In this document: positions 32,428-40,350 of the stretch, piece after piece | Numbering within the stretch: position 1 is the first letter of the stretch | Layout: every line of letters starts with the position of its first letter | From: Bordetella parapertussis | Lineage (GTDB): Bacteria; Pseudomonadota; Gammaproteobacteria; Burkholderiales; SG8-41 | Assembly (NCBI GenBank): GCA_945861275.1 | Contig: CAMATZ010000027.1 | Coordinates: 1-64,000, forward strand | Direction of reading: 5' to 3' | Length of the DNA: 64,000 nt | Position numbers and translations under genes: made by a program | Notes under the pieces: generated by a model | Told to the model about the DNA's origin: nothing | What the model saw: only the letters and a program-made list of their open reading frames with translations | Database searches by the model: none

Positions 32428-32841
32428 CTACACGGACAACGGGCCGAAGACGGGCAGGTTGTATGCGCCGTAGCGGTCCTCGCCGTCGGTCCAGCGTAGC
32501 GACAGCACCATGCCCTCGCGCAGGGCGGACACCTCGACATCGACAGGGTAGGAGACGAAGAGCGGCCCCTCGTCCAGCTCGAGCACAATTACGGTGTGGG
32601 GCGCCGGGTATTCCTTGAAGTAGCTGCGGCGAAAGGTTGTCCACGAGAGAACCTTTCCCTGGCCCGCGACGGTAGTCCACTCGAACACATCAGACAGGCA
32701 CTGGTCGCAGGTGGGCCCGGGCGGCCAGCGGAACTTGCCGCAATCCGAGCATTTCTGGAAACGAAGCTCCTTGTTTTGCGTGTGTGCCCAGAACTGCTCG
32801 GCATACGGGTCCATTGACCGGATCGGACGTACAGTGGCCAT
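32428..32841 (-). CDS. Zn-ribbon/OB-fold acyl-CoA-associated protein (DUF35)
   Basis: A 137-residue protein with a rubredoxin-like zinc ribbon, CSDCGKFRWPPGPTCDQC (31-48), followed by an OB-fold domain (GKVLSWTTFRR, FVSYPVDVEV, MVLSLRW). DUF35 proteins usually partner thiolase-like enzymes and bind acyl-CoA. It is three bases downstream of the thiolase-like gene in a minus-strand operon with two CoA-transferases, which supports the partnership. Confidence 0.88.
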   Translation of the reverse strand: MATVRPIRSMDPYAEQFWAHTQNKELRFQKCSDCGKFRWPPGPTCDQCLSDVFEWTTVAGQGKVLSWTTFRRSYFKEYPAPHTVIVLELDEGPLFVSYPVDVEVSALREGMVLSLRWTDGEDRYGAYNLPVFGPLSV

Positions 32842-32844
32842 CGC

Positions 32845-34050
32845 TCAGCCTCCCTTCGTATAGATGATGCTCTTGCACTTGCCCGCGACATCGTGCACGT
32901 ATTGCGCGACTTCTGCGCCCTGCACCTGGCGTGCCCCCAGGCCGCCGCGCAGCTGGCGCACGAGTTCGGGCTGGTGGTTCCAGCTCTGCATGTAGCTCTC
33001 GGACAGCATGCCGCCGCTGGTATTGCACGGCAACTCGCCGCCGATTTCGATGCGCCCGTTCTGCACGAAGGGACCGCCTTCACCTTCCTTGCAAAAGCCA
33101 AAGCCTTCCAGCGAGGCCAGCAAATGCACACTGAAGCTGTCGTAAGTCGCGAACACGTCGACGTCCCTGGGTGTGACCCCCGCCATGGGATAGACCTGAG
33201 CCGCCACGCCGTGATGCGCCGTGTGGTAAAAATCTTTCAGACGCGGCCGTAACTGCGTGGCATCCACGTTTTGCTCGGACCAGCCGATGGCGCTCACCAT
33301 CACCGGCGGATGCTTCAGATCCTTGGCCATGTCGGCGCGGCGCACGATGATGGCAACGCCGCCGTCGTTGATCAGGCAATAATCGAAAAGGCGCAACGGC
33401 TCGGCCACGTGCTTCGCCGCCATATAGTCGTCAATGGTGATCGGCTTGCCATACATCACCGCGTTGGGGTTCAGGCACGCGTGCTTGCGAAAGGCCACCG
33501 CGATGGCCCCCAACTGCTCGTCGGTAGTGCCGTAGAGCAGCTTGTGGCGCTGGAAGAAAAGCGCGTAGAGCGCGCCCTGCGAGGTCAAACCCCACGGCGC
33601 ATAGTAGAAGTACGAGGTGATGCCGCCGCCCGTCACCCGGGCGCCGCCGTAAGCGGTGTCCATCGAGCGCTGGGCATTGCCGTAGACCAGGGCGACGGTG
33701 GTGCACAGGCCGCAGTTGATGGCCATGGTGGCCTCGATGATGCATTGCGCGGCGTCGCCGCTGCCGCTCCACCGGGGATTCAGGCCCCACTGCTCGCTGG
33801 CGCGCTCGCCCGACAAGGTGGGCCCCGTGCAGAGGCCATCGATGTCGTCCTTCTTTAACCCGGCATCGTCGAGCGCGCGCTTGAGGGCGCGCGAGGCCAG
33901 CGTGTACGAGTCATAACGGCCTTCACCCTTGCCGAGGGCCTTGCCACCCTCACCACGATAGTCGGCGCCGTAGTCGGTCTCGCCCACGCCGACGATGGCC
34001 ACCGTATCCTTCAGCGGCGCGAGCCGCTTCCGGTCAAAGCTATCTGTCAT
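32845..34050 (-). CDS. Thiolase-like enzyme (SCP-x type)
   Basis: A 401-residue protein of the thiolase-fold lipid-transfer group. Recognisable stretches are VAIVGVGETDYG, ALKRALDDAGLKKDDIDG, FRKHACLNPNAVMYGKPITIDDY, INDGGVAIIV and GGELPCNTSGGMLSESYMQ. It lacks the classic active-site CxH/CGG arrangement of degradative thiolases, as do many DUF35-linked homologues that act as C-C lyases or aldolases. Paired with DUF35, it probably cleaves a CoA-bound side chain made by the upstream CoA-transferases. Confidence 0.85.
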   Translation of the reverse strand: MTDSFDRKRLAPLKDTVAIVGVGETDYGADYRGEGGKALGKGEGRYDSYTLASRALKRALDDAGLKKDDIDGLCTGPTLSGERASEQWGLNPRWSGSGDAAQCIIEATMAINCGLCTTVALVYGNAQRSMDTAYGGARVTGGGITSYFYYAPWGLTSQGALYALFFQRHKLLYGTTDEQLGAIAVAFRKHACLNPNAVMYGKPITIDDYMAAKHVAEPLRLFDYCLINDGGVAIIVRRADMAKDLKHPPVMVSAIGWSEQNVDATQLRPRLKDFYHTAHHGVAAQVYPMAGVTPRDVDVFATYDSFSVHLLASLEGFGFCKEGEGGPFVQNGRIEIGGELPCNTSGGMLSESYMQSWNHQPELVRQLRGGLGARQVQGAEVAQYVHDVAGKCKSIIYTKGG

Positions 34051-34062
34051 AACGCATCCTCT

Positions 34063-35454
34063 CTAAATCACGCCGCGTTCACGCAGGCCCGCGATCTCCG
34101 CCTCGCTCATGCCCAGAATGTCGCCATAAACGTAGCTGTTGTGCTCTGCCAGCAACGGTGCGCGCCCGTGCACGAAGGCCGGCGTGCGCGACATCTTCAC
34201 TGGATAACCTTCGTAGGCAACCTCGCCGATCTCCGGATGGTCGATGATCGGATGCATCTCCCGGTGGTGAAGCTGGGGATCGTACTCGACGCGATCCTCC
34301 GCGCTCTGCACCACGGCGGCGATGATGCCTGCCGCTTGGCACTTCTGCATGATGTCGTAGCGTCGCCGCGCACGCGTCCAGTGGCCGACGATCGCATCGA
34401 GCTCGTCCTGGTGAGCCACGCGCGCCTCGTTGGTGGCGAACTTCGGATCGAGCGCGAGATCCGGCTGCCCCATGAGGTGACAAAGCGACTCGAACTGAGG
34501 CTGCGTCTCGCACGCGATGAAGACCCACCAGGCCTGCCCGTTGCGGTCCTTGCCCGCGCAGCGGTAAGTGTTATGCGGCGCCAAGGCGGGAAAGATCGAT
34601 CGGTTTCCCGGCGGGAAGTCCGGGCGCCTCGTGCGCCGGCCGTTCACTTGGTAATCGAGCATGTAGGTGCCCATCATGGACATCGCACCTTCGGTAACCG
34701 AATAGTCGATGTAGATACCACTGCCGGACTTCTTGGCATGGAGCAAGCCCTGGATCAACGCAAGGCCACCCATCCAGCCGCCCATGACGTCAAGGTAGGA
34801 GAAACCCCAGCCTGCGGGCGGTTTGCCTGGTAGGCCTGACGCGAGCGACAAGCCGGACTGTGCCTGCGCGGTTGGCCCGAAACTGCGATAGCCCTTCCAC
34901 GCGCCGGTGTGCCCGAAGCCCGACACGCTCATGTAGACGAGCCGCGGGTTGATCTCATGGATGCGTTCCCAGGTCAGGCCCCAGCTAGGCAGCACCTCCC
35001 CGCTGAAGTTTTCGACCAGGGCGTCGCACTTGCCGATAAGGCGCTCGACGATCTTCAGGCCCTCCGGATCCTTCGTGTTGAGGCTGATCGCGAGCTTGCC
35101 GTTATGGAGGGTGTTGAAGTAGGGCGCGGGATAGAGCTTCTTCTCTCCCGGGACTTGGGCTGCAGCCGGTGGCTCTTCGCGGAGCGTGTTGAATTGAGGG
35201 TCGGCGTAGACCTTTTTCGTACCCGGCAACTGGGCCGCCTGCGGCTCGTCGCTGACGATGCTCGGCGTGGCATTGTAGCGATGGTCGTCATAGCCACCGG
35301 CGCGTTCAACGTGGATGACCTCGGCGCCGTAATGTGTGAGTAGCCGCGGCGCCCACGGGCCGACGGTTTTCCAGGTGAAGTCGAGGACGCGGATGCCGGA
35401 GAGGACGCCCGGGCGCACTGGAGTTTTCGCGTTTACAGGGATACTCGCGTTCAT
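34063..35454 (-). CDS. CaiB/BaiF family CoA-transferase, with internal duplication
   Basis: A 463-residue class III CoA-transferase, longer than the usual 380-420. The fold markers are VLDFTWKTVGPWAPRLLTHYGAEVIHVER (in pieces: GPWAPRLLTHYGAEVI), LALNTKDPEG-like ISLNTKDPEG, LVENFSGEVL and SGFGHTGAWKGYRSFGPTAQAQSG. At the place where formyl-CoA transferase has its catalytic Asp (YDxxxQAxSG) this has FGPTAQAQSG without Asp. An inserted segment at about residues 69-117 is a diverged tandem repeat (EPQAAQLPGTKKVYADPQFNTL then EPPAAAQVPGEKKLYPAPYFNTL, each under 25 residues). It overlaps the next CoA-transferase by four bases. Confidence 0.87.
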   Translation of the reverse strand: MNASIPVNAKTPVRPGVLSGIRVLDFTWKTVGPWAPRLLTHYGAEVIHVERAGGYDDHRYNATPSIVSDEPQAAQLPGTKKVYADPQFNTLREEPPAAAQVPGEKKLYPAPYFNTLHNGKLAISLNTKDPEGLKIVERLIGKCDALVENFSGEVLPSWGLTWERIHEINPRLVYMSVSGFGHTGAWKGYRSFGPTAQAQSGLSLASGLPGKPPAGWGFSYLDVMGGWMGGLALIQGLLHAKKSGSGIYIDYSVTEGAMSMMGTYMLDYQVNGRRTRRPDFPPGNRSIFPALAPHNTYRCAGKDRNGQAWWVFIACETQPQFESLCHLMGQPDLALDPKFATNEARVAHQDELDAIVGHWTRARRRYDIMQKCQAAGIIAAVVQSAEDRVEYDPQLHHREMHPIIDHPEIGEVAYEGYPVKMSRTPAFVHGRAPLLAEHNSYVYGDILGMSEAEIAGLRERGVI

Positions 35455-36689
35455 CGTATGGCTCCCGACGCGGCAAGCACCGCGATCTCGTTATCACTCA
35501 TCCCGAGGTCTTGCGAGAGGACCTGCCGGGTGTGCTCGCCGAGATGCGGCGCACGGCGCCTGGGTTCGATTCCAATAGCATCGCACGCGACCGGCCCACG
35601 CGGATAGGGAATGGTGCGGCCGATCTCCGGATGTTCGATCGAGCGCCAGTAGTTGCGTTGTTGATAATGCGGGATGTCGTAATTCTCTTCGGCGGCATGC
35701 ACGAGGCCCCACGAGATGCCGTACGACTGCGCGCGATGGAAGCATTCTTCGCCGTTGCTGGCGGCGATCAGGCGTGCGACGGCGTCACGGACGACATTGC
35801 CCGTACGATACTCGGACATGCGAAACGCCTCGTCCTGGTACTTCGGATCGTGCAGCTCGCCCGTTACCCCTTTCTCGTCCATCCACTTGAGCAGGGCGTC
35901 CCACACCCGCTTACCGAAGTTCTGCATGACGGCGATCATGTACTTGCCGTCGGCAGTCGGTAGCTGCAGGGGCGGCTGGCGCTTGGCATTGGAGTGCATG
36001 CCGGTCTGGCGGTACATCGTCGAGCCGTAGTACATCCACTGCGGCACCGCCGCCTCGGTGCCGATGGCACAGGCGTCGTGGACGGAGACATCGATATATT
36101 GACCTTCACCCGAGGTCATACGGTCGAAAAGCGCGACGGTGATGCCGTGCAGGACAAACGCGCAGCCCATGTGCCACGCCTGGCGGCCCTGTCCGCCGAT
36201 CGGCGTGATGTCAGGATCCGAATAGCCGGTGCTCGACATCTGGCCGCCGAGCGCGAGATGCGCGGCGTCATTCATCTGTAAATCGCGCCAGGGCCCGTCC
36301 TGACCGAAGTCGGTGAGCGAGGCGTAGATGAGCGCCTTGTTGCCGGCGACAGCACCGTAGTCCAGGTCGAGCTTCGCCAGCGAGCCGGGCGGCGTGCTCT
36401 CGAGAAAAACATCGGTACGCGCCAGGAGCTTCGTCAGGATATCTTGTGCGGGCTTGCGCGTAAGGTCGAGGGCCACGCTCTGTTTGCCGGTGTTGTTCCA
36501 CCAGTAGTCGAGGCAGCGATCAGGGTCGATCTTGTCGTCGACGAAGGGGCCGCACCAGCGGCCGGGACTTCCCTGTATAGGTTCGATCTGAATCACGCGG
36601 GCGCCGCCATCCGACAGCAGTTTGCCCGCCCACTGGTTACGGCGATCAGCAAGCTCGACCACCGTGAGTCCTTCGTAAACCCCGCTCAT
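35451..36689 (-). CDS. CaiB/BaiF family CoA-transferase
   Basis: A 412-residue class III CoA-transferase that moves CoA between carboxylic acids in the cytoplasm. ATG 36689 is chosen over the far longer upstream frame because AGGAGGAACGC precedes it and homology-like sequence (GLTVVELADRRNQWAGKLL) begins there. LASLTDFGQDGPWRD and MNDAAHLALGG place an Asp at the catalytic position. It starts the minus-strand operon CoA-transferase, CoA-transferase, thiolase-like, DUF35. With the Asp-less partner it may form a heterodimer like BbsEF, which is inference. Confidence 0.88.
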   Translation of the reverse strand: MSGVYEGLTVVELADRRNQWAGKLLSDGGARVIQIEPIQGSPGRWCGPFVDDKIDPDRCLDYWWNNTGKQSVALDLTRKPAQDILTKLLARTDVFLESTPPGSLAKLDLDYGAVAGNKALIYASLTDFGQDGPWRDLQMNDAAHLALGGQMSSTGYSDPDITPIGGQGRQAWHMGCAFVLHGITVALFDRMTSGEGQYIDVSVHDACAIGTEAAVPQWMYYGSTMYRQTGMHSNAKRQPPLQLPTADGKYMIAVMQNFGKRVWDALLKWMDEKGVTGELHDPKYQDEAFRMSEYRTGNVVRDAVARLIAASNGEECFHRAQSYGISWGLVHAAEENYDIPHYQQRNYWRSIEHPEIGRTIPYPRGPVACDAIGIEPRRRAPHLGEHTRQVLSQDLGMSDNEIAVLAASGAIR

Positions 36690-36867
36690 GCGTTCCTCCT
36701 GTCTGCAGGGCTTCGCCGTGACGAAAGCTCCCGACACCATCGCGAAGAATAGTAGATTATCGGGTTGACTGTGGCAAACGAAATCGGAATACTCCGTGCA
36801 GCGCTCTTGCATTTTTTTGCGCTGCATCGGGTTTATGTCATCCACGCGCGACAGGAGGAGACAGCGG

Positions 36868-38016
36868 ATGGACAACAACAGGCATTGGGTCGGCACCTGG
36901 ACTGCTACGCCGGCGCCGAGTGAATCCGGCGTGGGCTTCAGCAATCATACCTTGCGCATGAATCCGCGCGTCAGTATCGGCGGCGACACCTTGAGGGTGC
37001 GGGTGTCGAACGCTTATGGCAACAGCAAGCTCGCGATCGGCGCTGCTTATGTCGGGATCCGCGACAAGGGTCCGGCGCTGGTGCCAGGCTCATTGCGCAA
37101 GCTCACTTTTTGCGGCGCCGATTCGACGACGGTCGCTGCGGGTGCGCTGGTAATCAGCGATTCGGTCAAGCTCGAGGTGAAGCCGCTGGGCGACCTCGCG
37201 GTCACGCTTTATTTGCCCGGCGAGATACCCACCGGTTTTAACATCACCGGGCGTTATGCGCGGCAGACCAATTACATCTCGCCGCCTGGAAATTTTGCCG
37301 CCACAATGAATATGCCGGTCGGCAAGATCACCGACGAATGGTTTTTCGTCAGCGGCATCGATGTGCTGGCGTCACCGGAGACTGGAGGCATAGTCGCGCT
37401 CGGCGACTCGCTGACCGATGCCAATATCTCGACCCATGACGCGTATTGCCGATGGCCTGATCAGCTCGCCCGGCGGCTGGCCGCTCGTCAGGATGGCCGG
37501 CCACTGGGGGTGATGAACCAGGGGCTCGGCGGTAACAGGATCCTGCACGATCTGCGCGGTGACAGCGGGTTGCGACGATTCGATCGCGACGTGCTGGCTC
37601 AACCCGGCGTTACCCACGTGATCGTCATGCTCGGCACCAACGATCTGCGCAATCGCTACGCCAAGCCGGACGAAGAGGTCACCGCCGAACAGATGATCGC
37701 CGGCCTTAACCAGTTGGCATTACGGGCGCAGGCGCGCGGCATCAAATTGTTTGGCGCCACGCTGACGCCGTTTGGCAATGAGACGTTCCTGCCCGGCGCC
37801 TGGAACCCGCTGCGGGAGGGTCATCGCGTCGCGGTTAACCATTGGCTCCGCGAAAGCGGCGCGTTGGACGGTGTCGTCGATTTCGACAAGGCGTTGCGTG
37901 ATCCTGCGTGCCCGACCCAGATGCTGCCGCTCTACGATTGCGGCGACGGGCTGCATCCGAGCGATCTTGGATATTGCAAGCTGGGCGACGCCATTGACCT
38001 GGCGCTGTTCGATTAA
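36868..38016 (+). CDS. SGNH/GDSL-family esterase
   Basis: A 382-residue hydrolase divergent from the CoA-transferase operon. ATG 36868 follows GGAGGAGACAGCGG. The four SGNH blocks are VALGDSLTD (Ser, near 178-186), NQGLGGNRIL (Gly), VMLGTNDLR (Asn) and DGLHPSDLG (Asp/His). The N-terminal 150 residues form a beta-rich domain (WVGTWTATPAPSESG, ALVISDSVKLEVKPLGDLAVTLYLPGE) seen in many secreted GDSL enzymes, although no signal peptide is evident here. It probably acts on carbohydrate or xenobiotic esters. Confidence 0.88.
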   Translation: MDNNRHWVGTWTATPAPSESGVGFSNHTLRMNPRVSIGGDTLRVRVSNAYGNSKLAIGAAYVGIRDKGPALVPGSLRKLTFCGADSTTVAAGALVISDSVKLEVKPLGDLAVTLYLPGEIPTGFNITGRYARQTNYISPPGNFAATMNMPVGKITDEWFFVSGIDVLASPETGGIVALGDSLTDANISTHDAYCRWPDQLARRLAARQDGRPLGVMNQGLGGNRILHDLRGDSGLRRFDRDVLAQPGVTHVIVMLGTNDLRNRYAKPDEEVTAEQMIAGLNQLALRAQARGIKLFGATLTPFGNETFLPGAWNPLREGHRVAVNHWLRESGALDGVVDFDKALRDPACPTQMLPLYDCGDGLHPSDLGYCKLGDAIDLALFD

Positions 38017-38085
38017 GCGCCATTGCTTTCTGTGTTCAATGGCACTAGCTTAAGCAGGAGCCCATAAGGGGAAAACAACCACGCC

Positions 38086-38193
38086 GTCATTCTGGCGAAG
38101 GCCAGAATCCAGTGCGTAATCCGATCCGAAGGATCTTATTAGATGCTTTCGCATGGACGCACGAACTGGATTCTGGCTTTCACCAGAATTACG
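38086..38193. repeat. Palindromic intergenic repeat
   Basis: GTCATTCTGGCGAAGGCCAG and ACTGGATTCTGGCTTTCACC form a long imperfect inverted repeat with GTGCGTAA/ACGCACGA arms inside. A half copy occurs at 39349-39372. It is related to the elements at 50.3, 52.1 and 58.6 kb. The gap 38017-38264 holds nothing else. Confidence 0.7.
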
Positions 38194-38264
38194 GGTTCGA
38201 ATTTTTACGCCGTTTTCTCCACTGCCAATGCCTTAAGATAGCGCCATTAGCCCCGGCGGCGGCA

Positions 38265-39299
38265 TTACTCCACGCGCACGTTCGCCTCGCGGATGATGCG
38301 CCGGAAACGCTCGGCGTCGGATTTAATCAGCGCGGCGAATTCCTCGGGGGTGCCCGGCGTCGCGATAATGCTCAGCGTGCGCAATTGCTCGCGCACCTCG
38401 GGCAGGTTGAGCGCTTTGACGGTTTCGGCATTGAGCCGCGCCACCGCGTTCTCCGGCGTTGCCGAATGCGCGACGAAGCCGCCCCAGTTGATTGATTCGA
38501 GTTGCGGAAAGCCTACTTCGCGCGCCGTCTGCACATCCGGTACGGCTTCGTTGCGCGTGGGCGAGAGCATGACTATTGCGCGCAGCTTGCCGGATTTGAC
38601 GAACGTCGCCACGTCGGCAAAGTTGATGAGGATAGACGTGACGTGGCCGCCCACCGTGGCGGGCACCGCGTGCGCGCTGCCCTGGAACGGTGTATGCACG
38701 ATGTCAGCCTTGGTGGAAAGCTTTAGCGCCTCGATCATCAAATGCTGGCTGGTACCGGCGCCTGGCGACGCACAACTGATTTCACCGGGACGCGCGTGCG
38801 CAAGGGCCACGAACTCCTTCAGCGATTTCGCCGGCAGCGAAGGATTGACCGCAATCGTCATCCCCATTCCGATCACTTGACTTACCGCCCTGAAATCGCG
38901 GTCGGTGTCGAAGTTCAGACGGCTGCGCAATACCTTGTGCGACGTGAAACTCACACCGATCATCAGCATCGTGTGGCCATCGGGTGGCTGGCGCACGGCG
39001 TACTCGGTGCCGACCACGGTGCCGCCGCCCGGACGGTTTTCCACTATGACGTTTTGGCCGAGGCCGGACTGCATGCGCTGGGCAAGAATGCGTACAGTCA
39101 CGTCGAACGAGCCGCCGGCAGGGAACGGCACTACGATGCGCACGGGTTTTGAGGGGAATGCCTGTCCTGAGCCTGTCGAAGGAGCCTGCGCCCAAGTGAC
39201 GCCGGGTGTACTTGCTGCGATGAATAGCGAGAGTGCCGCGATCGCCGTGAGCGCGCGGTTGACAGGTGTACGTCGCGAGAATGATTGCAGAGCGTGCAT
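38265..39299 (-). CDS. Bug/TctC-family periplasmic solute-binding receptor
   Basis: A 344-residue receptor. GGGAGAGTCGCC precedes the ATG. The signal peptide (hydrophobic run about 17-36, ending TWAQA) is followed by PSTGSGQA, which is encoded by the dispersed repeat GCCTGTCCTGAGCCTGTCGAAGG, before the normal FPSKPVRIVVPFPAGGSFD. Other hallmarks are IVENRPGGGTVVGTEYAV, LNFDTDRDFRAV, HTPFQGSAH and RFRRIIREANVRVE. It is followed (on the map, to the right) by the TauD-like gene on the same strand, which may handle the imported compound. Confidence 0.9.
   Translation of the reverse strand: MHALQSFSRRTPVNRALTAIAALSLFIAASTPGVTWAQAPSTGSGQAFPSKPVRIVVPFPAGGSFDVTVRILAQRMQSGLGQNVIVENRPGGGTVVGTEYAVRQPPDGHTMLMIGVSFTSHKVLRSRLNFDTDRDFRAVSQVIGMGMTIAVNPSLPAKSLKEFVALAHARPGEISCASPGAGTSQHLMIEALKLSTKADIVHTPFQGSAHAVPATVGGHVTSILINFADVATFVKSGKLRAIVMLSPTRNEAVPDVQTAREVGFPQLESINWGGFVAHSATPENAVARLNAETVKALNLPEVREQLRTLSIIATPGTPEEFAALIKSDAERFRRIIREANVRVE
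39160..39182. repeat. Dispersed CCTGAGCCTGTCGAAGG repeat inside a gene
   Basis: CCTGAGCCTGTCGAAGG is a common scattered repeat of environmental proteobacteria (established from recall). Here it sits in frame at the signal-cleavage region of the receptor and adds PSTGSGQ. Confidence 0.7.
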
Positions 39300-39399
39300 G
39301 GCGACTCTCCCTGGATGAACGCAGTGGACAATAACTACAACGTCGTACTGCCGAAAGCCAGAATCCAGTTCGTGTCCCGATCCGGACGATCTTAATATT

Positions 39400-40239
39400 T
39401 CAATGCACCGCCGCCGGCTCCTTGATCGACACGCGCCAGTGGATGCGGTCTTCGTCTGGCGGATAGTCGCCGGCCGCCTTGTGATACGAGCAGCGGTTGT
39501 CCCAGATCACGATATCGCCTTTTTGCCACTGGTGATGATACTCAGAGCCGGGCTGAATCATGTAGCCTTTCAGCTCGTTGATCAGTGCGTCGCTTTCCTC
39601 CGCTTCGAGACCTTCGACGCGCAGAATTTTGCCGGGATCGAAGTAGAGCGCCTTGCGGCCGGTTTCGCCATGCGTGCGCACCAGCGGATGCAGCGCGGGC
39701 TTCTTGTCGCGATCTTCCGGATTAAGCAACGCTGTGTGCTGGCGGCGCCCGCCATACACGTACGCGCCCAGCCGGCCCTCGATGCGCTGTTTGAGCGTAT
39801 CCGGCAGCGCGTCGTAGGCCGCGTACATACTGGCGAACAACGTGTTGCCGCCACGGCTCGGAATCGCCAACCCATAGAGTTGCGTCGCCTTGAACGGCAC
39901 CGCGTCGTACGCGCCGTCGGTGTGCCAGCCGGAGGCGCCGCGTCCGTAAATCGCCATGTTGAGCGTTCCGTCGATGTTGAATTTGTTCACACCGAGCAGC
40001 GTGATTTCCGGGCAATCGGGATGGCGCGTGCTCTTTGATGGATGCGGATCGATCAGGCCGAAGCGGCGGCTGTAGGCGAGAAATTCCTGCAACTGGAGAT
40101 CCTGCCCGCGCACCACCAGCACATTGCATTGCAGCCACGTGCGGTACAGCGTGTCGAAGGTTTCGTCATCCATGGTGCGGACATCGATACCCTCGGCAAT
40201 TGCGCCGACTTGCGGCGTCATACGGCGAATTTCAAGCAT
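39400..40239 (-). CDS. TauD/TfdA-family Fe(II)/2-oxoglutarate dioxygenase
   Basis: A 279-residue oxygenase that uses 2-oxoglutarate and ferrous iron to hydroxylate a sulfonate, aryloxyacid or similar substrate. The metal motif is WHTDGAYD (His about 105, Asp about 107) and the distal His is in CSYHKAAGD near 254; an Arg near the end (IHWRVSIKE) would bind 2-oxoglutarate. The N-terminus MLEIRRMTPQVGAIAEGID is nearly repeated in the gene fragment at 42118-42228, so a relative once stood there. Confidence 0.88.
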   Translation of the reverse strand: MLEIRRMTPQVGAIAEGIDVRTMDDETFDTLYRTWLQCNVLVVRGQDLQLQEFLAYSRRFGLIDPHPSKSTRHPDCPEITLLGVNKFNIDGTLNMAIYGRGASGWHTDGAYDAVPFKATQLYGLAIPSRGGNTLFASMYAAYDALPDTLKQRIEGRLGAYVYGGRRQHTALLNPEDRDKKPALHPLVRTHGETGRKALYFDPGKILRVEGLEAEESDALINELKGYMIQPGSEYHHQWQKGDIVIWDNRCSYHKAAGDYPPDEDRIHWRVSIKEPAAVH

Positions 40240-40350
40240 GGTGTATCTCCTCTCTGCTCTCGTTCTCGTAATCGAACCTGCGAAATACCAGCACCAGCAT
40301 ACGCCAGTTGCGTCGATCGTCGTGTAGCGCGGGCTGAACCAGACCGAAGG

